Part shown: piece after piece, positions 7,596-14,387 of the stretch
How the letters are laid out: each line of letters begins with the position of its first letter
Position numbering within the stretch: position 1 is the stretch's first letter
Source of the DNA: an uncultured Bacteroidota bacterium
Lineage (GTDB): Bacteria > Bacteroidota > Bacteroidia > Flavobacteriales > Flavobacteriaceae
Length of the DNA stretch: 14,752 nucleotides
Assembly: GCA_903920835.1 (NCBI GenBank)
Contig: CAIXNQ010000217.1
Location: 1 to 14,752 of the forward strand
Direction: 5' to 3'
Notes under the pieces: generated by a model
What the model was told of the DNA's origin: nothing
The model's database searches: none
Seen by the model: only the letters and a program-made list of their open reading frames with translations
Made by a program: the position numbers and the translations under genes

Positions 7596-8162
7596 TTAAT
7601 TTCCTATTTCTTCGATTGGACTTCGGCGTTTGTCTTTGAGTTGTTTGAAATGAGAAGGCGATAGCCCTGTTGTTTTTTTGAACTGGCTCGAAAGATGCGC
7701 CACGCTGCTATAGCCCATTTTCCAAGCAATTTCGGTAATATTGAGTTCGCCATAAATAATGAGTTCTTTTACACGTTCGGTTTTATGGGCAATAATGAAA
7801 TTTTCGATAGTAATTCCTTGCACTTCAGAGAATAGATTGGCAAGATAGGTGTAGTTGTGGTCGAGTTTTTTGGACAAATAATCAGAGAAGTTGATTTTGA
7901 TATTTTCGTCGGAATGGTGCACCATTTCAATAATGATGTTCTTTATTTTTTCGATTAGAATGGCTCTTTTATCGTCCATTAATTCTAAGCCCGAAACTAG
8001 TAAACCGTCTTTGAGCAGTTGTCTTTTTTCTGGAGTAATATTTTCCATGATTTCAACCACGCCAAGATCGACTACAATAAAGTGGAGACCGAGTTTTTTG
8101 AGCTCGTCTCTAACCGCAATTTTGCAGCGGTTGCTGACCATATATTTGATGTAAAGTTTCAA
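7596..8162 (-). CDS. AraC-type regulator with N-terminal ferredoxin/HMA-like region (copy A, TTG start)
   Basis: A 188-residue transcription factor. Residues 105-180 form the two-helix-turn-helix AraC/XylS DNA-binding domain (GITIENFIIAHKTERVKEL, then NITEIAWKMGYSSVAHLSSQFKKTTGLSP). Residues 1-70 show alternating strand and helix with a cysteine after the first strand (MVSNRCK), reminiscent of a heavy-metal-associated or ferredoxin-like fold, though the CxxC metal motif is absent. It is about 62% identical, without gaps, to the next gene upstream. The paralog alignment supports a TTG start at 8162, because MKxYIKYMVS aligns from residue 1; the next ATG would remove the first strand. It is followed 13 nt later by the hybrid kinase gene. 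Confidence 0.85.
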   Translation of the reverse strand: MKLYIKYMVSNRCKIAVRDELKKLGLHFIVVDLGVVEIMENITPEKRQLLKDGLLVSGLELMDDKRAILIEKIKNIIIEMVHHSDENIKINFSDYLSKKLDHNYTYLANLFSEVQGITIENFIIAHKTERVKELIIYGELNITEIAWKMGYSSVAHLSSQFKKTTGLSPSHFKQLKDKRRSPIEEIGN

Positions 8163-8215
8163 TGGAAATCAATTTAGTAATTAATTTCAAAGTTGCTTCA
8201 ATAGGGCTTAATCTT

Positions 8216-8246
8216 GTTGTATAATATTATAAAAGAGTTGTATAAT
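8216..8246. promoter_or_regulatory. Candidate operator: two direct repeats and a palindrome between the AraC genes
   Basis: GTTGTATAAT occurs at 8216-8225 and again at 8237-8246, exactly 21 bp apart, so on the same helical face. A perfect 12-bp palindrome TATAATATTATA (8220-8231) overlaps the first. Paired direct repeats two turns apart are typical AraC-family half-sites, but the DNA is AT-rich and the evidence is only positional. Confidence 0.3.
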
Positions 8247-8807
8247 TCAGACGTTTTCGAGCGAGATTCGTTTTGTGTTTTTAAGGTTTTTGAAGAAACT
8301 AGGCGTTAATCCGGTTACCTTTTTGAACTGTTTAGAGAGATGTGCCACACTGCTATAATTCATCATATAGGAGATTTGCGTTAGGTTTAGTTCGTCATAG
8401 AGCAACAGTTCTTTGACCCGTTCAATTTTGTGGGCGATAATAAAATGTTCGATGGTGATTCCTTTTACTTCCGAAAAAATCTTTGAAAGATGTGTGTAAT
8501 CAAGCTGGAGTTTATCACTAATATATTCGGAATAATTAACTTTTGGCATCTCGTCGGAATAATGCACCATCTCGATAATTACGTTTTTTATTTTTTCGAT
8601 GAGTACTGCTTTTTTGTCGTCCATTAATTCAAGACCCGCTTCACTAAGTGATTGTTGGAGCTGTTTTCTTTGAATTTCTGTTAAAGGTTCCATCAGTTCT
8701 AAAGTGCCAAGTTCAAGCAAAATATAATGAAGCCCAAGTTTTGCCAAGGCTTCTTTAACTACCATTTTGCAACGGAGGCTGACCATATATTTAATATAAT
8801 GCTTCAT
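8247..8807 (-). CDS. AraC-type regulator with N-terminal ferredoxin/HMA-like region (copy B)
   Basis: A 186-residue paralog of the neighbouring regulator; a hand alignment without gaps gives about 115 of 186 identities. It starts at a normal ATG (8807), MKHYIKYMVSLRCK. The N-terminal region (1-70) keeps the single cysteine after the first strand, the GLELMDDK segment and the helix IEKIKNVIIEMVH leading into the DNA-binding part. The AraC double helix-turn-helix lies at about 105-178 (GITIEHFIIAHKIERVKEL, then YSSVAHLSKQFKKVTGLTP). Conservation is highest in the linker helix (65-83) and in the second HTH, and lowest at 40-58. It follows the cupin gene by 38 bp, so the two are probably co-transcribed. 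Confidence 0.88.
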   Translation of the reverse strand: MKHYIKYMVSLRCKMVVKEALAKLGLHYILLELGTLELMEPLTEIQRKQLQQSLSEAGLELMDDKKAVLIEKIKNVIIEMVHYSDEMPKVNYSEYISDKLQLDYTHLSKIFSEVKGITIEHFIIAHKIERVKELLLYDELNLTQISYMMNYSSVAHLSKQFKKVTGLTPSFFKNLKNTKRISLENV

Positions 8808-8845
8808 TAAAGGGCTAATTTTGTTTAACTAAAATGAAAATAGTT

Positions 8846-9187
8846 TTAGTCTTCGTAGCCACTCTTGATGACCGTTGAAATCATTTTGAACTGAACGTTG
8901 GCATTAAAGCAATGTTTGGCATGAGCAGGAATAATGATTCCTTGACCCAGGGTAAGTTTGTGCGTTATTTGATTGATTATTATCTCGGCAGTGCCATCAA
9001 TAATTTGAATGTAATTGTCAAATGGGGCGGTCTTCTCTGCAAGCTCTTCGCCAGCATCAAAGGAGGAAACAGTGATATTTCCAGTAATTTTTTTTAGAAT
9101 GGTTTTGCTTAAAACCGCATTCGGAATGTATTGAATAATTTCTACAATAATATGTTCTTTTTCTTTTTCAAGTTCTGAGTTTTGCAT
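8846..9187 (-). CDS. small cupin-domain protein
   Basis: A 113-residue single-domain cupin, cytoplasmic (no signal peptide). The beta-barrel core covers about 40-105: GEELAEKTAPFDNYIQIIDG, the first cupin motif, and GQGIIIPAHAKHCF, the second. In related small cupins the first motif has a metal-binding histidine where this protein has K52, while H92 of the second motif remains. So the metal site is probably weakened or lost, and a sensory or structural role is as likely as catalysis. It is the first gene of the probable operon ending in the kinase and receiver genes. The ATG at 9187 is preceded by two hairpins in the leader. No specific reaction can be assigned. Confidence 0.82.
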   Translation of the reverse strand: MQNSELEKEKEHIIVEIIQYIPNAVLSKTILKKITGNITVSSFDAGEELAEKTAPFDNYIQIIDGTAEIIINQITHKLTLGQGIIIPAHAKHCFNANVQFKMISTVIKSGYED

Positions 9188-9190
9188 ATC

Positions 9191-9231
9191 GATTTACGAT
9201 TTCTTGTAAATCAGTTATCGCAAAAAGCGAT
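9191..9231 (-). promoter_or_regulatory. Two consecutive hairpins in the cupin mRNA leader
   Basis: On the minus strand ATCGC-TTTTT-GCGAT (9231-9217) is followed by GATTTAC, an 8-nt loop and GTAAATC (9212-9191). Both stems are perfect. The second ends 3 nt before the ATG and so covers the place where the ribosome would bind. Possibly a translational control element; no known riboswitch class was recognised. Confidence 0.4.
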
Positions 9232-9255
9232 GGTGTTGATGAAGAAAGGGTCTGA

Positions 9256-9263
9256 CAAAGGTG
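9256..9263 (-). promoter_or_regulatory. Probable -7 box of the cupin/AraC/kinase operon
   Basis: CACCTTTG on the minus strand, one base off TAnnTTTG, inside the 11-mer CCACCTTTGTC also found upstream of the lipoprotein gene. A TTG (9287-9289 on the complement) is 23 bp away, longer than the usual 19-21. The predicted leader would be about 60 nt. Confidence 0.35.
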
Positions 9264-9501
9264 GTCATTAAAATTGGTTAAACGGTCAACGGGTGTTAAT
9301 TTTATTATTAAGTGTTAGTTATGGGGTAAAAGAAAAGATCACAGAGGAAGGTGGTTATTGATTTTAAAAATATTTTCAGGGCTGCCTAAAATTTCCCAAG
9401 AACTTCATGAAAGTTTATAGATTCATCAAATAAATTCTAAATTAGGACTCGAATCTACTTTGAACTACGATATTATTTTTATTCGAGATTTCAACAAATC
9501 A

Positions 9502-10905
9502 TTACAATTCATCTGGGAAAATCTTTCCTGGATTTAGAATAATATTCGGATCAAAAACAGATTTAATCCGTTCCATGAGTTCTAAATGGGTTTTAGAAAA
9601 TGCAACATCCATATAGTTTTTTTGAACAAAACCAATGCCGTGTTCTCCAGACAATGTTCCTTTCAGTGCCACAGTTAATTCAAAAATTTCTCGGATTCCT
9701 TTAGGCACTTCAAACTGCCAATGATCATCTGTCATAGTTCCTTTAATGATATTGACATGAAGATTACCGTCGCCAGCATGACCATAGCACACTGATTGAA
9801 ATCCATATTTGGCTCCAATTTCTTTTATTCCTTTTAATAATTTTGGCAACTCATATCTTGGCACCACAGTGTCTTCTTCTTTATAAACTGAATTCGATTT
9901 AACAGCTTCGGCAACCGAGCGTCGCATTTTCCAAAGTGCCTTTTTTTGTTCATCTGAATCTGCAAAAAGAATTTCGTCAATTTTAAAATGGGCTACCACT
10001 TCGGTTATTTTTTCGGCTTCAATCATTAATATTTCAGGATAATTTCCGTCAAGTTCTATCAATAAATGCGCTTGATGTTCGGGTTTTATGCTAACATTTA
10101 TTCCCGGAACATATTTTAAAGTCCAATCAATAGCATCGCGTTCCATAAATTCGAGTGCGCTTGGCATAATTCCGGCTCTGAATATCGCCGAAACAGCTTC
10201 GCAGGCTTGACCAGCTTCATAAAAAGGAATTAACAATAATAGATTGTGCTTGTTTTGCGGAATTAGTTTGAGTACTATTTTTGTAATAATCCCGAGTGTG
10301 CCTTCACTTCCTACCATCAATTGAGTGAGGTTGTATCCGGTTGCGTTTTTTAGCGTGTTGGCACCCGTCCAAATAATTTCTCCGTTGGGCAAAACTACTT
10401 CTAAATTCAACACATAATCTTTGGTCACGCCATATTTAACGGCTCTTGCACCACCAGCATTTTCGGCAACGTTGCCACCAATCCAACAGCTGCCCATACT
10501 GCTCGGGTCAACGGGATAAAACAATCCTTTTTCGGCAACGGCTTCACGAAGCACTTGAGTGATTACAGCAGGTTCTACAATTACCTGAAGATTATTTTCA
10601 TCAATATCAATTATTTTGTTAAACCTTTCCATCGATAATCCGATTCCTTGTTGCACACAAAGTGCGCCACCACTCAATCCTGTTCGAGCACCTAGCGGTG
10701 TAACTGGAATTTTATATTCATTTGCCACTTTTAGAATCGCAGAGATTTGGTTTGCATTGGCTGGTTTTACAATTGCGTGTGGCGGAAAAACAAAATCTTC
10801 GGTCTCGTCGTGACCATATAAAGTTCGGGTTTCAATATCAGTAAAAACAAATTCGGTGCCTACAATGGCATTTAGTTTGTTTATTATTTCGGGATTAAGT
10901 TCCAT
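9502..10905 (-). CDS. FAD-linked D-2-hydroxyacid dehydrogenase (D-lactate dehydrogenase / GlcD-like)
   Basis: Flavoprotein of 467 residues from the vanillyl-alcohol-oxidase/PCMH superfamily. It oxidises a D-2-hydroxyacid such as D-lactate or glycolate to the oxoacid and passes electrons to an acceptor. The FAD-binding PCMH domain covers about 40-215, with PLGARTGLSGGA (70-81), YPVDPSS, GGNVAENAGGARAVKYG (143-159) and GSEGTLGIIT (199-208). The C-terminal FAD-oxidase domain contains the motif GHAGDGNLHVN (375-385) and SGEHGIG (419-425). Length fits single-subunit GlcD-type enzymes; no glcE or glcF partner is adjacent, which favours D-lactate dehydrogenase. It is divergent from meaB with 150 bp between. 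The exact substrate is not determined. Confidence 0.9.
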   Translation of the reverse strand: MELNPEIINKLNAIVGTEFVFTDIETRTLYGHDETEDFVFPPHAIVKPANANQISAILKVANEYKIPVTPLGARTGLSGGALCVQQGIGLSMERFNKIIDIDENNLQVIVEPAVITQVLREAVAEKGLFYPVDPSSMGSCWIGGNVAENAGGARAVKYGVTKDYVLNLEVVLPNGEIIWTGANTLKNATGYNLTQLMVGSEGTLGIITKIVLKLIPQNKHNLLLLIPFYEAGQACEAVSAIFRAGIMPSALEFMERDAIDWTLKYVPGINVSIKPEHQAHLLIELDGNYPEILMIEAEKITEVVAHFKIDEILFADSDEQKKALWKMRRSVAEAVKSNSVYKEEDTVVPRYELPKLLKGIKEIGAKYGFQSVCYGHAGDGNLHVNIIKGTMTDDHWQFEVPKGIREIFELTVALKGTLSGEHGIGFVQKNYMDVAFSKTHLELMERIKSVFDPNIILNPGKIFPDEL

Positions 10906-11055
10906 TAAAATGATTTTTACTTTTTAAAACTAAATTTGGTTATTTTCGATTGCAAAGGAACACAAAAACATAGAATTTGTGGCTTTAGCTAATAAAAAAT
11001 CTAATTTGTGTTTTATAAAATGTAGTATTTTGTAATTTTACAAAAATGTTTTGCT

Positions 11056-12144
11056 TTGAAATCAATAAAAAACCATAATTCAGCACTTACCGAAAAAGAA
11101 GGCGTTTCTAAACCCGAACTAATAAATCCTAATTCAATTTCTAAAATTCAGCATTTTAGAAAAGAACAACCTAATGCGAAAGATTTAATTGACGGGATAT
11201 TGTCTGGAAATATGGCAGCATTTAGCAGGGCAATTACTTTGGTCGAAAGCACCAATGTTGATCATCTCACCAAAGCAAATGAAATAATAAATGCTTGCTT
11301 GCCTTTTGCTAATAAATCCGTTCGGATTGGAATTACTGGAGTTCCCGGTGTTGGCAAAAGCACTTTTATTGAAGCCTTTGGTAAACATCTCACACAACTC
11401 GGAAAAAAAGTTGCTGTGTTGGCGGTTGATCCAAGCAGTAGCATTTCGCACGGAAGTATTTTGGGCGATAAAACTCGTATGGAAGAACTGGTAAAAGATC
11501 CAAACGCTTTCATTAGACCTAGTGCTTCGGGCGAAACTTTAGGTGGCGTTGCTCGAAAAACACGCGAAACAATAACCTTGTGCGAAGCTTTTGGTTTCGA
11601 CATCATTATTATAGAAACCGTGGGCGTGGGTCAAAGCGAAACCGCAGTTCACAGTATGGTAGATTTCTTTTTACTCTTAAAAATAGCCGGTGCTGGCGAC
11701 GAGTTGCAAGGCATCAAAAGAGGCATTATGGAAATGGCAGATGCTATCGTGATTAATAAAGCCGACGGAGATAACGTGACCAAAGCCAAGATGGCAAAAA
11801 CGGAATTTAATAGAGCATTGCATTTATTTCCGGCTAAAAAATCGGGCTGGACACCAACGACGGCTACGTGTAGCGCAATTACTACCGAAGGTATTGATGA
11901 GGTTTGGTCAACAATAGAATCGTTTTTAAAACTGACGCAATCGAACAATTATTTTTATGAAAAACGTCAAGAACAAAACCAATTTTGGATGATGGAAACC
12001 ATAAACGAGCAATTGAAATCTCATTTTTATTCAAATCCTGCTATTGAAACCATGTTAGAAGAAAACAAAATTGCGGTTCTTGAAGGAACGATTTCTCCAT
12101 TTGCAGCAGCCCAATTGCTGTTGAAAAAGTATTTCAATTCTTAA
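11056..12144 (+). CDS. meaB: methylmalonyl-CoA mutase-associated GTPase MeaB
   Basis: G3E-type P-loop GTPase that loads and protects the adenosylcobalamin cofactor of methylmalonyl-CoA mutase. The 362 residues show Walker A GVPGVGKS (95-102), the DPSS segment (125-128), the ETVGVGQSE switch (187-195), the guanine-specificity motif NKAD (234-237) and the usual C-terminal dimerisation helices. No in-frame ATG precedes the conserved region: the frame is open only back to 11026. The TTG at 11056, giving MKSIKNHNSALTEKEG, is therefore the best start. A 10-codon ATG frame (11046-11078) overlaps it out of frame. The mutase genes are not in this window. Family assignment is firm; the start is less so. 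Confidence 0.93.
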   Translation: MKSIKNHNSALTEKEGVSKPELINPNSISKIQHFRKEQPNAKDLIDGILSGNMAAFSRAITLVESTNVDHLTKANEIINACLPFANKSVRIGITGVPGVGKSTFIEAFGKHLTQLGKKVAVLAVDPSSSISHGSILGDKTRMEELVKDPNAFIRPSASGETLGGVARKTRETITLCEAFGFDIIIIETVGVGQSETAVHSMVDFFLLLKIAGAGDELQGIKRGIMEMADAIVINKADGDNVTKAKMAKTEFNRALHLFPAKKSGWTPTTATCSAITTEGIDEVWSTIESFLKLTQSNNYFYEKRQEQNQFWMMETINEQLKSHFYSNPAIETMLEENKIAVLEGTISPFAAAQLLLKKYFNS

Positions 12145-12179
12145 TGAAATCAACATTAATATAGTTTCGATTTATATGT

Positions 12180-12219
12180 TTTGAAATGAAAAATAAATTA
12201 TACTTTTTATTATTTCAAA
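12180..12219. terminator. Inverted repeat between convergent meaB and GH30 genes
   Basis: TTTGAAAT (12180-12187) and ATTTCAAA (12212-12219) form a perfect 8-bp stem with an AT-rich loop, placed between two converging 3' ends. It may act as a shared terminator, but no clear T-run follows on either strand. Confidence 0.35.
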
Positions 12220-12225
12220 GAAAAA

Positions 12226-13683
12226 TTAATAAACCAAAGTTTGGATGGCGTGAGGCAAAATAGTGATGGAACTTTCAAAAGTGCCCACACACAATTTATA
12301 ATTTAGGGTCTTATTAGTTTGATTCATCACGATAGTACTAATCTTTCCGTCAGGATTCAAAAATGAAGTAGTCATTATTTGGCTTCGGCTTGATACACTA
12401 GAAATTCGTTTTGCTCCAATTTGAATAAACTTAGAAAAATGCCCAATATAATAATAGGAAGGCGTATAAATTAACTCTCCCGTAACGGTGTCACCGTGAA
12501 TAGGTGCAAAACAATAATTCCCCACATGATTTGGCCCACCATTTTGGTCCAAAACCACATTCCAATCCGTCCAGCCAACAGTTCCGTTGTTGAAATCATT
12601 AATCATTGAACGTCCATATTTCTCGCCGTTTTTCCAATATTGATAATGTTTTTGGTCAAAACTTTCGGCGCAACCTTCAGTAAAAAATAGTTTTTTGTCT
12701 GGGTAAAGCTGGTTGGTTTTTGCAACGTTTTCATACATTGGTGCGCCTCCGCTCCAGTCTTCATACCAATGAAAACCAACCCCCCAAACATATTTTGCTG
12801 CCTTTTTATCCTCCAGAATGGTGCTTGCGCGTTGGGTCATTAAATCACGATTGTGGTCCCAAACAATTATTTTCTTTGAAGACAATCCTGCGTGTTGCAA
12901 TGTGGGTCCAAGATAGTTTTTCAAAAAATCACGTTCTTCGCTGGCCGTATAAATGCAAGATTCCCAACGCTGGGTTGCCATAGGTTCGTTTTGAACGGTC
13001 AATCCCCAAATTGGAACACCTTGTTTTTGATAACTTTCAATAAACTTTACATAATAATTTGCCCAAGACTGATTATATTCGGGGAGCAATTTGCCGCCTT
13101 GCAGCATGTTGTTATTGTCTTTCATAAATGCTGGTGGACTCCACGGACTGGCAAAAACGATGAGTTTTCCGCCTGCCATTGCCATCGCTTTTTTGATGAA
13201 AGGAATTCTGTATTTTAAATCATGTGCAATAGAAAACGAACTTAGTTTTTTGTCGCCTTCGTTCACATACGTATAACTCTCCGAACTAAAATCGCAGCTG
13301 TGAATGTTGGTTCTAACAACCGAATAACCGATTCCTTTGTCTTTGCTGAAATAAGCTGTGAGCAGTTCTTGTTGCTTGGTTTCGGGCAGTTTTGAAAAAA
13401 CTTCGGCACTAGCATCAGTAATCGCTCCACCAATTCCGATAAAAGTTTGAAAAGTTTTTTGGGGATAAACAAACACACAAAGTTCTGTTTCGAGAGGTTG
13501 CTTATTGTCTTTAAAAAGTAAATTATCGGTGTTTGAAAGTCTAAATTTGGTGCTGTCGGCAGAAGTATAGACAGCGATTTTTCTATTTTTATAGGACGTT
13601 TTGAGGGTTTTTATGTTTGCTTTTGGTTGAGCAAAACCAATAAAACTGATGCAAAGTAGCAATATAAGAGATGAGGTTTTCAT
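12226..13683 (-). CDS. secreted glycoside hydrolase family 30 (glucosylceramidase-like)
   Basis: Exported retaining beta-glycosidase of family GH30, like glucosylceramidases and beta-1,6-glucanases; the substrate is uncertain. From ATG 13683 the protein is 485 residues with a type I signal peptide (MKTSSLILLLCISFIGFAQ). The mature enzyme has a (beta/alpha)8 barrel with GIGGAITDASA near its start, FASPWSPPAFMK, the acid/base glutamate in TVQNEP (E233) and the nucleophile in FFTEGCAES (E336). A C-terminal beta domain ends at PHAIQTLVY. Upstream in-frame ATGs at 13698 and 13746 would prepend a lysine-rich stretch, the latter overlapping the toxin gene; 13683 gives the normal signal peptide. No SusCD-like genes are adjacent. 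It lies 25 nt after the toxin gene and may be read from that transcript. Confidence 0.92.
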   Translation of the reverse strand: MKTSSLILLLCISFIGFAQPKANIKTLKTSYKNRKIAVYTSADSTKFRLSNTDNLLFKDNKQPLETELCVFVYPQKTFQTFIGIGGAITDASAEVFSKLPETKQQELLTAYFSKDKGIGYSVVRTNIHSCDFSSESYTYVNEGDKKLSSFSIAHDLKYRIPFIKKAMAMAGGKLIVFASPWSPPAFMKDNNNMLQGGKLLPEYNQSWANYYVKFIESYQKQGVPIWGLTVQNEPMATQRWESCIYTASEERDFLKNYLGPTLQHAGLSSKKIIVWDHNRDLMTQRASTILEDKKAAKYVWGVGFHWYEDWSGGAPMYENVAKTNQLYPDKKLFFTEGCAESFDQKHYQYWKNGEKYGRSMINDFNNGTVGWTDWNVVLDQNGGPNHVGNYCFAPIHGDTVTGELIYTPSYYYIGHFSKFIQIGAKRISSVSSRSQIMTTSFLNPDGKISTIVMNQTNKTLNYKLCVGTFESSITILPHAIQTLVY

Positions 13684-13708
13684 TTTTTGTAGTAGCATCT
13701 TTATTAAT

Positions 13709-14176
13709 TTAGATTTCTTTAGCTTCTTTGTAAGCTTGTAATTCAAGCTCTGGAGAAATTCTAAAATTGGTTTCTTTTATTTTATCTAGCAATGGTTTGA
13801 CAGACGGAATAATATTATCGAGTTTTGCTTTTATAATTATTCCGATAGTACCTGTATAATGTAAGCCCAAATTTTCAGCTACTTTTCTTGCTTTGTAATC
13901 ATCTAGTATTAATCTGCTATTTTGTGTTTCTAATGCTAGAGCAATTGCACTAGATTCTCCTTTGTCAATCTGCAATTCGAGAATCTTCAATTTTATAATA
14001 TCAGATACATTTTGAATCTTAACCCATTCTGGAAGTTGATTTCCAAATTCTTCTTCAATTGTTGAGGTTGTAATTATTTCTCCATATACTTTTTGAAGTA
14101 AATCCAATGCTCCAATTTTAGAAAGAATAATAAAACAACTTGTGTCTGAAATAATTGTTTTATGCGTTTGCGACAT
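13709..14176 (-). CDS. PIN-domain toxin (DUF3368 type)
   Basis: Predicted ribonuclease toxin of a type II toxin-antitoxin pair, 155 residues. PIN-fold acidic residues are visible: D11 in IISDTS, E41-E43 after the STIEEEF turn, E74 in DKGESSAIALA and D92-D93 in LILDDYKARKVA, followed by GTIGIIIKAK at 109-118, the pattern of DUF3368 proteins. Such proteins cut RNA using Mg2+ or Mn2+ held by these carboxylates. Its start overlaps the upstream antitoxin gene by 17 bp, the usual coupled arrangement with antitoxin first. All key residues appear intact, so it is probably active. The RNA target cannot be inferred. Confidence 0.87.
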   Translation of the reverse strand: MSQTHKTIISDTSCFIILSKIGALDLLQKVYGEIITTSTIEEEFGNQLPEWVKIQNVSDIIKLKILELQIDKGESSAIALALETQNSRLILDDYKARKVAENLGLHYTGTIGIIIKAKLDNIIPSVKPLLDKIKETNFRISPELELQAYKEAKEI

Positions 14177-14387
14177 CTTTTGCTAAATCTATTGCTGGAA
14201 AATTAAATACAGAAACATTGTATTTATCAAGGATTTCTGCAAAAGTCCTTTTAGTTAATCCAGCAAGGTCGGCAGCTTGACCTAAGGATAGTTTTCCTTG
14301 TTCATACAATTTAGATGCCAGTAGCAAAAGGACTTCTTTATTGTCCATTTCTAAACTGTCGGGTATATTTACTGTTAATGTTTTCAT
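14160..14387 (-). CDS. UPF0175-family antitoxin
   Basis: Small protein of 75 residues, antitoxin partner of the PIN toxin. After a short beta strand (MKTLTVNIPDSL) come helices with the family pattern LLLLASKLYEQGKLSLGQAADLAGLTKRTFAEIL (about 20-53), which contains a helix-turn-helix-like DNA-binding element. The ending KYNVSVFNFPAIDLAKDVANA is typical of UPF0175. It probably binds and neutralises the toxin and represses its own promoter. It is upstream of and overlaps the toxin gene. No consensus promoter was found in the AT-rich DNA above it. Confidence 0.85.
   Translation of the reverse strand: MKTLTVNIPDSLEMDNKEVLLLLASKLYEQGKLSLGQAADLAGLTKRTFAEILDKYNVSVFNFPAIDLAKDVANA

Larger units (their letters stand above)
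9188..9501. other. Intergenic region upstream of the cupin gene
   Basis: 314 bp without a gene. It holds the cupin leader hairpins and -7 box, a second AAGGTGGTnATT copy at 9348-9359 (first copy 9258-9269, 90 bp apart), and an inverted repeat CTCGAAT/ATTCGAG (9448-9454 and 9481-9487) just downstream of the FAD dehydrogenase stop. The latter could be a weak terminator stem with a 26-nt loop but lacks a clear T-run. Confidence 0.5.

Noticed and set aside
13684..13746. N-terminal extension of the GH30 protein to the ATG at 13746.
   Set aside because: It would place a lysine-rich stretch ahead of a normal signal peptide and overlap the toxin gene; the internal ATG at 13683 fits better.
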